From Eubacteriales bacterium (GTDB lineage: Bacteria; Bacillota; Clostridia; Christensenellales; CAG-138), in contig JAQVRG010000098.1 in assembly GCA_028701165.1 (NCBI GenBank), forward strand, positions 1-6,344: DNA of 6,344 nucleotides, in the 5' to 3' direction. The notes under the pieces were generated by a model. It had not been told where the DNA came from and did not search any database. It saw nothing but the letters and a program-made list of their open reading frames with translations. Below are positions 1 through 6,228 of this stretch, piece after piece (position 1 is the first letter of the stretch; the number at the start of each line of letters is the position of its first letter). The position numbers and the translations under genes are program-made.

Positions 1-127
1 GCCAACCTCAACTTTACTACAGATAATTTTTCCCTGTTCAATCTCGCCGCCGCATGCTGTTCATTTTGTCCGCCGTGGAGTGTTCAATCTGTGCGACGCT
101 ACTGTTCAACCTGACGCGCCGTATTCA
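1..127. mobile_element. Terminus of a probable IS21-like insertion sequence
   Basis: The sequence unrelated to yifB begins at 127. On the plus strand it ends in ...TATTCA, so the terminal dinucleotide is CA (TG when read inward on the minus strand), as in IS21-family elements. Four spaced TGTTCA repeats follow inward, resembling the multiple transposase-binding sites known at ends of this family. No intact reading frame for a transposase or helper ATPase is visible in 127 bases; a short plus-strand frame ending in TAA at 24-26 (QPQLYYR) could be the last codons of an element gene, but this is only a guess. The assignment rests on end structure and the clean break in yifB. Only one end is present, so a target duplication cannot be checked. 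Confidence 0.6.
35..109 (+). repeat. Four phased TGTTCA(A) repeats, 22-23 bp apart
   Basis: TGTTCA occurs at 35-40, 58-63, 81-86 and 103-108, giving steps of 23, 23 and 22 bp. Three of the four copies continue with A. Read on the minus strand, each TTGAACA-type core is preceded by a GC-rich CGGCG- or GCGTCG-like segment, so the unit is a degenerate repeat of about 22 bp rather than a hexamer alone. Spacing near two helical turns places the sites on one face of DNA, typical of arrayed transposase-binding sites. The yifB frame's stop (TGA at 106-108) lies within the outermost copy. Confidence 0.75.
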
Positions 128-936
128 CGGAAGGGGCGTTCGGACACAACGCCGCTGCCGCCCTTAAGCATGCCCGTTACGGAATGAATCTTTGTAATCT
201 GTATAGCTTCTTCAAACGTAAGCGCGGGAAGAATGCCGGGGATAGCGCGCGCAAGCATCGTTTTGCCGCTTCCGGGCGTGCCGACAAGCAAAAGATTATG
301 GCCGCCGGCCGCCGCCACCTCAGCGGCGCGCTTCGCGCCCTGCTGCCCCTTGATATCCGAAAAGTCCGTCTGGTAGCGTACGTCAGACGCGCGCCACGCC
401 TTATGCGGGCAGGCTGCGCGCGTAAAGCCGTCCTTGATCAATGCCGCCGCGTCCGCTATATCCGTTACGGGAAAGATGTCGATTCCCTCGATATAAGCGG
501 CCTCCTCGGCATTATCCGCGGGCAGTATCGCTCTTTTAACGCCCGACGCACGGGCGCTTATAAGCATGGGCAGCACGCCTGCGACGCCCCGAATGCGGCC
601 GTTTAGCGCAAGCTCGCCCACAAACAGGCTTTCGCTGACCGGCGTTTGCGGAAGCTGCCCCGTGGCAGTCAAAAGCCCCAAGGCGATAGGCAGATCGTAC
701 ATAGCGCCTTCCTTGCGCATATCGGCGGGCGCAAGGCTGATGGTGATGCGCGCGTTGGGATACTCCATGCCGCAGTTTTTGATGGCGGCGCGTACCCGCT
801 CCTTGGATTCCCGCACGGAAGCGTCCGGCAGGCCTACGGTCTCGTAGCAGGGCAGGCCGCCGGAAACGTCCACCTCCACCTGTACGCAAAAGCCGTCGAT
901 ACCGCTAAAGCCGTAGCTCGTAATCTGCGAAAGCAT
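106..936 (-). pseudogene. comM: ComM/YifB-type AAA+ ATPase (Mg-chelatase-like), truncated at its 3' end by an insertion
   Basis: The reading frame starts like a normal ComM/YifB protein (MLSQITSYGFSGIDGF), has the ChlI/Lon-protease-like domain (about 20-142, including GLPDASVRESKERVRAAIKN and SLAPADMRKEGAMYDLPIAL), then the start of the Mg-chelatase AAA+ domain with Walker A GTPGSGKT at 219-226 and ITKIHSVTGML at 247-257. Homology ends at RPFR (267-270), where the family continues SPHH. Six foreign residues (EYGASG) and a stop follow, giving 276 residues against about 500 usually. Walker B, the sensor motifs and the C-terminal domain are missing, so ATPase activity is unlikely. ComM is a branch-migration helicase in natural transformation of Gram-negative bacteria; the role in Firmicutes is less clear. 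The foreign sequence has IS21-like terminal features. The lost 3' part may lie beyond the element, left of the window. Confidence 0.88.
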
Positions 937-944
937 GCGCGCGT

Positions 945-952
945 CCCCCCCC
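945..952 (-). promoter_or_regulatory. Unusual all-G ribosome binding site of the yifB-type gene
   Basis: The only purine-rich, SD-like element before the yifB ATG is a run of eight G on the minus strand, 8 nt upstream of the start. The whole gap between the gtrA stop and this start is 24 bp, so translation probably relies on this tract or on coupling. A G8 run is also a candidate for slippage, which would change spacing but not the reading frame. Confidence 0.4.
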
Positions 953-960
953 GTTGCGTG

Positions 961-1458
961 TTATTCCTGCGTTTCCCGTTTTTGCGCGGCATTATCCGCT
1001 CCGTCCTCCGCCTGCGTCTTTGCAGCCTGCTTATCGTCGTTTTCCGCATCGTTCGCCTTGTTGAACACAAACAGCTTGTTGCCCGTGAAATTCACGATCA
1101 GCGAAGCGGGGGTAGCGATCATCTTGCACCAAAGATCGCTTTGGATATGTAGCGAATTACGCGCGATCCACAGCACGCCCAGCGACACGCCTAACGATAC
1201 GAGGTTGACGAGCAGAAAACGGCCGAACTCGTTCGCCGTATGCTTTCGTTCCTTTGAAAACGTCCAAAGCGAATTCATAAGGTAACTGTTGCCCACGCCG
1301 AACGCGTAGCCGATCACCTGCGCGAGCATGTAATGCAGGCCGAATATGCACATGATGGAATACACCACAAAATCCACGATGGTATTGAAAACGCCCACCA
1401 CGTTAAATTTCAGAAATTGTACGCCGCCGCGCAAAAGCGCGATTCGATCCTTTTTCAT
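961..1458 (-). CDS. GtrA-family membrane protein
   Basis: A 165-residue protein of the GtrA family, small four-helix membrane proteins implicated in flipping or presenting polyprenyl-phosphate-linked sugars to GT-C glycosyltransferases. Family marks are FLKFNVVGVFNTIVDFVVY (15-33), GNSYLMNSLWTF (56-67), and IVNFTGNKLFVF (121-132). Membrane helices are at roughly 15-38, 42-63, 80-99 and 112-132. A charged tail rich in D, E, K, Q and A (about 134-165) follows and is probably cytosolic. It lies 12 bp after the large glycosyltransferase gene. Its strong AAGGAG, 8 nt before the ATG, shares bases with that gene's TAA stop, indicating an operon with coupled translation. The natural inference is that it supplies lipid-linked sugar to the upstream fusion enzyme. 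The exact sugar cannot be read from the sequence. Confidence 0.92.
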   Translation of the reverse strand: MKKDRIALLRGGVQFLKFNVVGVFNTIVDFVVYSIMCIFGLHYMLAQVIGYAFGVGNSYLMNSLWTFSKERKHTANEFGRFLLVNLVSLGVSLGVLWIARNSLHIQSDLWCKMIATPASLIVNFTGNKLFVFNKANDAENDDKQAAKTQAEDGADNAAQKRETQE

Positions 1459-1470
1459 GCGCGTCGCTCC

Positions 1471-4400
1471 TTAATACCCCAAGAATGTCCAGCTTGGCAG
1501 CCATTCCAAGGCGTGTATATACTTTACGGGCGCCATAGCGCCGCTTATCACCGGATAGAAAAGCACGAACAGCGCCGCGCACACGCCCAGCCATACCCAT
1601 TTGATACGCCCGTTCCGCAGGCGCGTTTCCATATCCTTCACCAAGTATACGGTACAGAGGATGATAAAGGGCACCATGGGAAAATAGTGATAGGTGAAAG
1701 TGCATCGCGGCACCAGCACCCACGGCAGATAATTTGCCGCCGCGCCAATCAAGAGCACCGTCATGCCCTTTTCATATTTCAGCTTGTTTTGCAAAAGCCG
1801 CACGATCATCACGACAAGGCCCAGCGAGCATACCCACCACACCGCCGGATTACCAAACGCGGAGATCGTGCCCGCGCGCGCGCCGCTTGCGTCATAGCCC
1901 ACATAATACCACGTCGGCCGCAGATCCAACGGCCATTGCCACCATGCCGCCTGATAGGGATGCGTAGCCGTCAAGCCGCTGTGGTAGCTGAACATAAATT
2001 CCTGAAGCTCCCAAATATCCTTTAGGTTATAACGCGCCGCGCTTAGGCAATAAGGCAGATAACTCAACAGATAGATCAACACCGGCACAACGATATAGAA
2101 CACGCAGCACCAAAGCAGCGTTTGCACCGTATAGCGCCAAAAACGTCCGCCCAGCGCCCTTTCCTTAGCGTCCTTGGACGCGAGAAGCGCGCGGCTTTCC
2201 TTGTAACGATCCAAAAGATAGATCAACAATATGACCGCCAAACCGCCGCCCGCGTAGATGCAGGTCCATTTGCTCGCGGCCCCCATCCCGAAGAACAGCC
2301 CCGCCAAGCCCAGCGGCTTGAGCGTCTTTTGCAAGCCGTCCCGGAAGAAGTCCGTGCAGAAATACCGATACATGAAATCATACATCAGCAGGATAAAAAA
2401 CACGGCGTAAACGTCGATCGTCGCAATGCGCGTCTGTGTAAAGTGCATGAAATCCAGCGCGAACAGAGCGGCCGCAAGGAACGCATATTCGCTTTGTTTG
2501 AACAAGCGCTTTGCAAACGCGTATAAAATGGGCAGCATGGCGATTCCCAGCAGCGTGCCCGTGATGCGCCAGCCGAACGGGTTCATGCCGCACAGCGCCA
2601 CGCCAAGCATGATGAGCACCTTGCCCAGCGGCGGATGGGAATTCTCATACGGCGCAATGCCGTGCAGGTGCTCATAAGCCGTGCGTCCGTGATAGAGCTC
2701 GTCAAAATACATGCCGTTGAAATGCGAAGGCGCGCGCGGCACGGTATCCTGTTCGTCCGCCAAGGCCGGCGCGTCGATGGACGATATCCCTATCAGCGCA
2801 CCCGCACCATCCCGCACGGCGATCTCGTTCATGCAAATGCGCCCCGAGGTTACGGCAAGCGTAAGCGTTTCGGTCCGCGACGAGACGGGTACCTTGACCC
2901 AGCGGAACATATCGTCAAACGTCTGCTCGTAATTCGCCGCAACGCCCGCGTCCGTTAAAAAGGATACGGCGCCTTCGCTGATGCCGCCGAACAGCCAAAT
3001 TTCCTTGATCTGCGTCGGTTCCTCCAGCGTGATCGTAACCACGTCATCCGGCACGCCCCGCCAAGCGTTTTCGGGCGCTTTGAGCGAACCGAGATTCAAA
3101 AGCGCCGTTACGGCATAGAGGATCGTCAATCCAAAGCAAAGCAGCCTGTCCCGCTTCGTAAACAACGCGCCCGAGGGCAGCGCCTCCTCTTGTAAAATCG
3201 CCATCCCCCGCATCTCCGCTTTGGGCGCGGCAGCTTCCTCCGTAAACGCCGCCGCGCTCCCGCCCCGGAACACGCGGTCGAACAGGACGTAAGTAAAATA
3301 CCCCCAGCCGCTCACGTTCAAAAGCGAGCCAATGAAAACCAGCGCGTCATACTGCAAGCCCCTGCTGTCGGGATGGTCGATGATGACAAATGCGCCCAAG
3401 ACGTTAAGCAGCATGGATACGCTAAACCACGCGAATACATAGTAGAGCCGCTTATCCTTGGTTTTGATAAACGCTATAAGCGCGAAAAGCAAAACGGGGA
3501 ACAGGTAGCGCTCGTGCATATACTGTCCCAGCATAAAGATGGAACAAAGCATGTACGCCGCGCAAAGCCACAGCGTTCCCTCTTGCTTTCTGCATCGCAG
3601 GTAGATATATACGCTTGCAAACACGGACGCGAGGATGAAGAAGCTCCCCCATGCCTGATAGGAAAACAGGAAGGGCGTATCCTTCACGCTCGCCCAGTTG
3701 CCGCCCAGCAGCGCCATCAGATTATAGGCTTCTATGCTCGCATACGGATAAGAGGTTGCTGTGGAAAAGTATTTTCCCAACAGCCAGCCGCTTTGCTGCG
3801 TGGATTTGAAGGGCAGCGCAAGCAAGAAGATCAGCCCCAGCGCCGCCGCCACGGCCGCAAGCGTTTTATAGAAATCCTTCTTATTTTTAATCTCCGCAAA
3901 ATACGCGGCCGCAAGCAAAGGCCCCAGCATCAGCGCCTGCGGCTTCGCCGCGATGGCAAGGCCGAACACGGCGCCCGCCCAAACGCGCTTATCCTGTAAA
4001 AACAGCCATATGCTCAGCGCCAGCAAAAGCGTAAGCACGGAATCGATCTGCCCCCAGCCGCCGGATACGAACGCGAAAACGGGATTGAACGCGATCAGCG
4101 CGCAAAGCCACAGCGCCGTGCGTTCGCACAGGCTCTTTTTCGCCGCGTCATACACAAAATAGGCACAGAACAAGTCGCACAGGAGCGCCGGCATCTTGGT
4201 AAGAAGCACATACCCGTTCGAGCCGTAGGTCAGCCCCAAAAGGTTCGCAAGGCCGCTTGTCAGGCCCAGTACGTGCATATAACCCGGCGGATAATCCGCG
4301 AACATGCCGGAGGTATAGAATGCGCCGTAGCCGTTTGCCGCAAGCGCGTTACCCCACGCCATAAAGCAGTTGATATCCGTAGGATGCCCGTACACGACCA

Positions 4401-5145
4401 AGGAGAGCAGCACGCGCAGCAAAGCCGCGCACGCAAGAAGAATAAACACAGCATATTTTACAGGCGCTGCCGGCACTTCCTTCCGTTGGATCACAAAGCG
4501 CCCGATGAGCACCACCGCCAAAGCCGTGAGAAGCGCTGATAAAATGATTGCGCCAAAGTACGGCACCTTGCCCGCCGTAAAGGTTTCCGTCTCCGCGCGC
4601 TGGACGTCGAAATCTACAGCTTCCGCCGTGTCGGCAGCCTCGCACAAGGAAATATCCTTAAACCACGCAGTACCCGCGGAAAGCTCGCCATAACCGCCCA
4701 CGCGCGCACATACCGTCAGCTCCTTCTGCTTCGCGCCCGTCCGTCCCGTCAGTTCCACCCTTTGCCAGTCCTGCGTGCCAAGAATACCGGCGGAAGCCGC
4801 CAGCGTATCCGTCACCGAGACATTCGCGCCGGCGCCACGCTCCACATTCCCGGTTTTTATAAGGCAGGACAGCGTATAACAGGTATTCGCCTTTACATCC
4901 AGCGTATAACAAAAGCGGGCGTCGTTATCCACATAGTTGCGGATACAGACCGCCTGCTGCGATCCGTCATAAAAAACGGCATATTCTTCCGCGCCCTCAT
5001 ACCACGCTTCATCGATCCAATCCGGCGGCAGCGCGGCATGCGTGGAAAAATCCCACGCGGGAAGCAGGTTCTCCGCCGCCATAGACACAGCGGGGATCAA
5101 GAGTAAAAGCGCAAACAGCGCGAGAACCCAAACGCGTCTTCGCAT
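1471..5145 (-). CDS. Giant dual GT-C glycosyltransferase: Gpi18-like plus GT39 protein O-mannosyltransferase-like
   Basis: A 1224-residue membrane protein. Order: signal peptide (1-23, cleavage near SMA-AEN); a CBM4/9-like beta domain (about 25-170); one membrane helix (196-217); a first GT-C module (about 228-625) with an acidic PTDINCF loop (D257), DYPPGYM (284-290), GGWGQIDSV (362-370), KPQA (401-404) and HERYLFP (544-550), resembling Gpi18-like mannosyltransferases; a charged linker (about 626-665); a helix (667-685); a discoidin-like extracellular domain (about 695-800); then a GT39/PMT module with the catalytic-type MYFDELYHGRTAYEH (D815, E816), HPPLGK (837-842), RIATIDVY (906-913) and a C-terminal PMT_4TMC-like part (about 1045-1200, HSGLTATHPYQ). 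Known PMT-fold enzymes move a sugar from a polyprenyl-phosphate donor to protein on the outer membrane face. Substrate here is unknown. Both active-site loops look intact. GtrA follows 12 bp downstream, consistent with donor supply. Family assignment is strong; mannose specificity is inferred. Confidence 0.88.
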   Translation of the reverse strand: MRRRVWVLALFALLLLIPAVSMAAENLLPAWDFSTHAALPPDWIDEAWYEGAEEYAVFYDGSQQAVCIRNYVDNDARFCYTLDVKANTCYTLSCLIKTGNVERGAGANVSVTDTLAASAGILGTQDWQRVELTGRTGAKQKELTVCARVGGYGELSAGTAWFKDISLCEAADTAEAVDFDVQRAETETFTAGKVPYFGAIILSALLTALAVVLIGRFVIQRKEVPAAPVKYAVFILLACAALLRVLLSLVVYGHPTDINCFMAWGNALAANGYGAFYTSGMFADYPPGYMHVLGLTSGLANLLGLTYGSNGYVLLTKMPALLCDLFCAYFVYDAAKKSLCERTALWLCALIAFNPVFAFVSGGWGQIDSVLTLLLALSIWLFLQDKRVWAGAVFGLAIAAKPQALMLGPLLAAAYFAEIKNKKDFYKTLAAVAAALGLIFLLALPFKSTQQSGWLLGKYFSTATSYPYASIEAYNLMALLGGNWASVKDTPFLFSYQAWGSFFILASVFASVYIYLRCRKQEGTLWLCAAYMLCSIFMLGQYMHERYLFPVLLFALIAFIKTKDKRLYYVFAWFSVSMLLNVLGAFVIIDHPDSRGLQYDALVFIGSLLNVSGWGYFTYVLFDRVFRGGSAAAFTEEAAAPKAEMRGMAILQEEALPSGALFTKRDRLLCFGLTILYAVTALLNLGSLKAPENAWRGVPDDVVTITLEEPTQIKEIWLFGGISEGAVSFLTDAGVAANYEQTFDDMFRWVKVPVSSRTETLTLAVTSGRICMNEIAVRDGAGALIGISSIDAPALADEQDTVPRAPSHFNGMYFDELYHGRTAYEHLHGIAPYENSHPPLGKVLIMLGVALCGMNPFGWRITGTLLGIAMLPILYAFAKRLFKQSEYAFLAAALFALDFMHFTQTRIATIDVYAVFFILLMYDFMYRYFCTDFFRDGLQKTLKPLGLAGLFFGMGAASKWTCIYAGGGLAVILLIYLLDRYKESRALLASKDAKERALGGRFWRYTVQTLLWCCVFYIVVPVLIYLLSYLPYCLSAARYNLKDIWELQEFMFSYHSGLTATHPYQAAWWQWPLDLRPTWYYVGYDASGARAGTISAFGNPAVWWVCSLGLVVMIVRLLQNKLKYEKGMTVLLIGAAANYLPWVLVPRCTFTYHYFPMVPFIILCTVYLVKDMETRLRNGRIKWVWLGVCAALFVLFYPVISGAMAPVKYIHALEWLPSWTFLGY

Positions 5146-5150
5146 AGCAA

Positions 5151-5154
5151 CCTC
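5151..5154 (-). promoter_or_regulatory. Ribosome binding site of the large glycosyltransferase gene
   Basis: The minus strand carries GAGG five bases before the ATG at 5145. This supports the chosen start, which is immediately followed by a good signal peptide. Confidence 0.6.
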
Positions 5155-5180
5155 ACAGGAAAATAGTAACGGTATCTTTA

Positions 5181-5209
5181 CTTATATATCATACCACATT
5201 TTTCCACAA
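5181..5209 (-). promoter_or_regulatory. Putative sigma-A-type promoter for the glycosyltransferase cassette
   Basis: In the 103-bp gap upstream of the large glycosyltransferase gene, the minus strand reads TTGTGG (5204-5209), a 17-bp spacer, then TATAAG (5181-5186). An overlapping alternative -10 is TATGAT (5188-5193), preceded by TGG and so an extended -10 (TGn). The stretch is clearly more AT-rich than the flanking genes. The -35 is weak (TTG only), so which -10 is used is uncertain. If active, it would give the cassette, and yifB behind it, transcription independent of the rbgA-rnhB-yraN block. Confidence 0.5.
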
Positions 5210-5248
5210 GGATAAGCGGGAAAAGGAAAATTTACATACCCGCCCAAA

Positions 5249-5599
5249 TCAAGCGGTAAAAGCAGCCGGAATGTGCGTAACCTTGCCCGTTTGAAGCTCC
5301 ACCTCCGCCACGTCGAAACGCGCGGGCGCGTCAAAGCCGCCGTAGCGCTGCATATACCCCTGCGCCGCACGAATGATGTGCTGCTGCTTTTGATGATTCA
5401 CAGCCTCGCGGCCGCTGATCTCTCCCTGCCCCGTCCGCGCCTTGACCTCAATGAACACCAGCGCATCGCCATCCCGCATGACCAGATCGATCTCATAGCG
5501 GCCCATACGAAAATTCTTTCGCAAAAGACGATAGCCCTTGTTCTGCAAATAGGCGCATGCGATGGATTCGCCTCGTTCGCCCTCCGTTCTTGTGCTCAT
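5249..5599 (-). CDS. YraN/UPF0102 family putative nuclease
   Basis: A 116-residue protein of the YraN (UPF0102) family, predicted to have a PD-(D/E)XK endonuclease fold related to Holliday-junction resolvases; its cellular substrate is not established. Visible family marks are GERGESIACAYLQNKGY at 7-23, RYEIDLV with E36 and D38, VFIEVKAR with E51 and K53 (the likely metal-binding E-x-K), and RFDV at 94-97. The start overlaps the rnhB stop by 4 bp (ATGA), with GGAG 8 nt upstream inside rnhB, so the two are probably translationally coupled. The position after rnhB is typical of Firmicutes, where comM/yifB usually follows. Here a 103-bp gap and a glycosylation cassette intervene. Cytosolic; no signal peptide or membrane segment seen. 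Confidence 0.93.
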   Translation of the reverse strand: MSTRTEGERGESIACAYLQNKGYRLLRKNFRMGRYEIDLVMRDGDALVFIEVKARTGQGEISGREAVNHQKQQHIIRAAQGYMQRYGGFDAPARFDVAEVELQTGKVTHIPAAFTA

Positions 5600-6228
5600 A
5601 CCCGCTTCTCCGTAAAATGCCCAATAAAAGAATTCCTATGGATAGGGCACGGGCCAAGCGTTTTTAGCGCCTCGATATGCGCCGCCGTACCGTAGCCCTT
5701 GTTCTTTGCAAAGCCGTATCCGGGATATTGCGCGTCCATCTCGATCATGTAATGGTCGCGCGTCACCTTTGCGATGATGGACGCCGCCGCGATCAGATAG
5801 GAAAGCGCGTCGCCATGCACGATGGGTTGCTGCGCGGCGGGGATATCCAAATTCGCAACCGCGTCCACCAACACGAGCGGCGGCGGCGTTTCCATCGCGG
5901 TATACGCGCGCTTAAAGGCAAGCTTTGTGGCGTTGAGTATATTCAGCTCGTCGATCTCCTCGGGCGACGCCTCTCCCATGCCGTAGCAGAGCGCCGTCTT
6001 GCACAGCAGCGGAAAGAGCTTTTCGCGTCTTGCTTCCGAGAGCTTTTTAGAATCCTTTACATATTCGAGCAGGGGTTCCGCGGGCATGACCACGCAGGCT
6101 GTGACGACAGGCCCCGCCAAAGGGCCGCGCCCCACCTCGTCCATACCGCCGGCAAACACCCCACGCGCCCACAGGCCGCGCTCGATCTCTGTAATGCCGT
6201 GCAGACGTTCCGCTTCACTCGACTTCAT
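5596..6228 (-). CDS. rnhB: Ribonuclease HII
   Basis: RNase HII, 210 residues, cuts the RNA strand of RNA/DNA hybrids and removes single ribonucleotides misincorporated into DNA; it acts in the cytoplasm. Family signatures are all present: GMDEVGRGPLAGP at about 28-40 with catalytic D30 and E31, LVDA with D122, ASIIAKVTRD ending in D158, then NKGYGT and the HRNSF segment near the C-terminus. The four acidic metal-binding residues are therefore intact. The start at MKSSEAERLHGI is chosen because GGAG lies 7 nt upstream; an ATG 57 bp further up would add a basic, non-conserved stretch lying antiparallel to no known domain and buried in the rbgA 3' end. At its 3' end the TGA overlaps the next ATG as ATGA. 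The length is normal for the short form without an extra N-terminal domain. Confidence 0.96.
   Translation of the reverse strand: MKSSEAERLHGITEIERGLWARGVFAGGMDEVGRGPLAGPVVTACVVMPAEPLLEYVKDSKKLSEARREKLFPLLCKTALCYGMGEASPEEIDELNILNATKLAFKRAYTAMETPPPLVLVDAVANLDIPAAQQPIVHGDALSYLIAAASIIAKVTRDHYMIEMDAQYPGYGFAKNKGYGTAAHIEALKTLGPCPIHRNSFIGHFTEKRV

Noticed and set aside
1..26. Plus-strand frame ending in TAA at 24-26 as the C-terminus of an IS helper gene
   Set aside because: Only seven residues are visible (QPQLYYR), too few to assign; noted only as a possibility in the mobile-element entry.
35..109. The TGTTCA repeats as a CRISPR array
   Set aside because: The conserved core is only 6-7 bp, the unit period is 22-23 bp, and there are no 25-40 bp identical repeats with unique spacers.
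1333..2025. Long plus-strand frame of 230 codons opposite the large glycosyltransferase gene
   Set aside because: Lies antisense to a clearly conserved coding region, is rich in H, R, Q and P as expected of a GC-rich shadow frame, and has no recognisable domain.
2985..3260. Junction of two separate genes erroneously fused between the GT-C modules
   Set aside because: The frame is continuous through a charged linker and a helix, with no stop, no clear internal ribosome site and start, and no change in base composition suggesting a sequencing error.
3373..3999. Plus-strand frame of 208 codons in the middle of the large gene
   Set aside because: Antisense to the membrane helices of the first GT-C module; its composition (many K, R, Q, H) mirrors the hydrophobic codons on the other strand.
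5216..5243. Inverted repeat GCGGG...CCCGC after yraN as a terminator
   Set aside because: Only 5 bp of stem with an 18-nt loop and no following T run on the minus strand; too weak to call.
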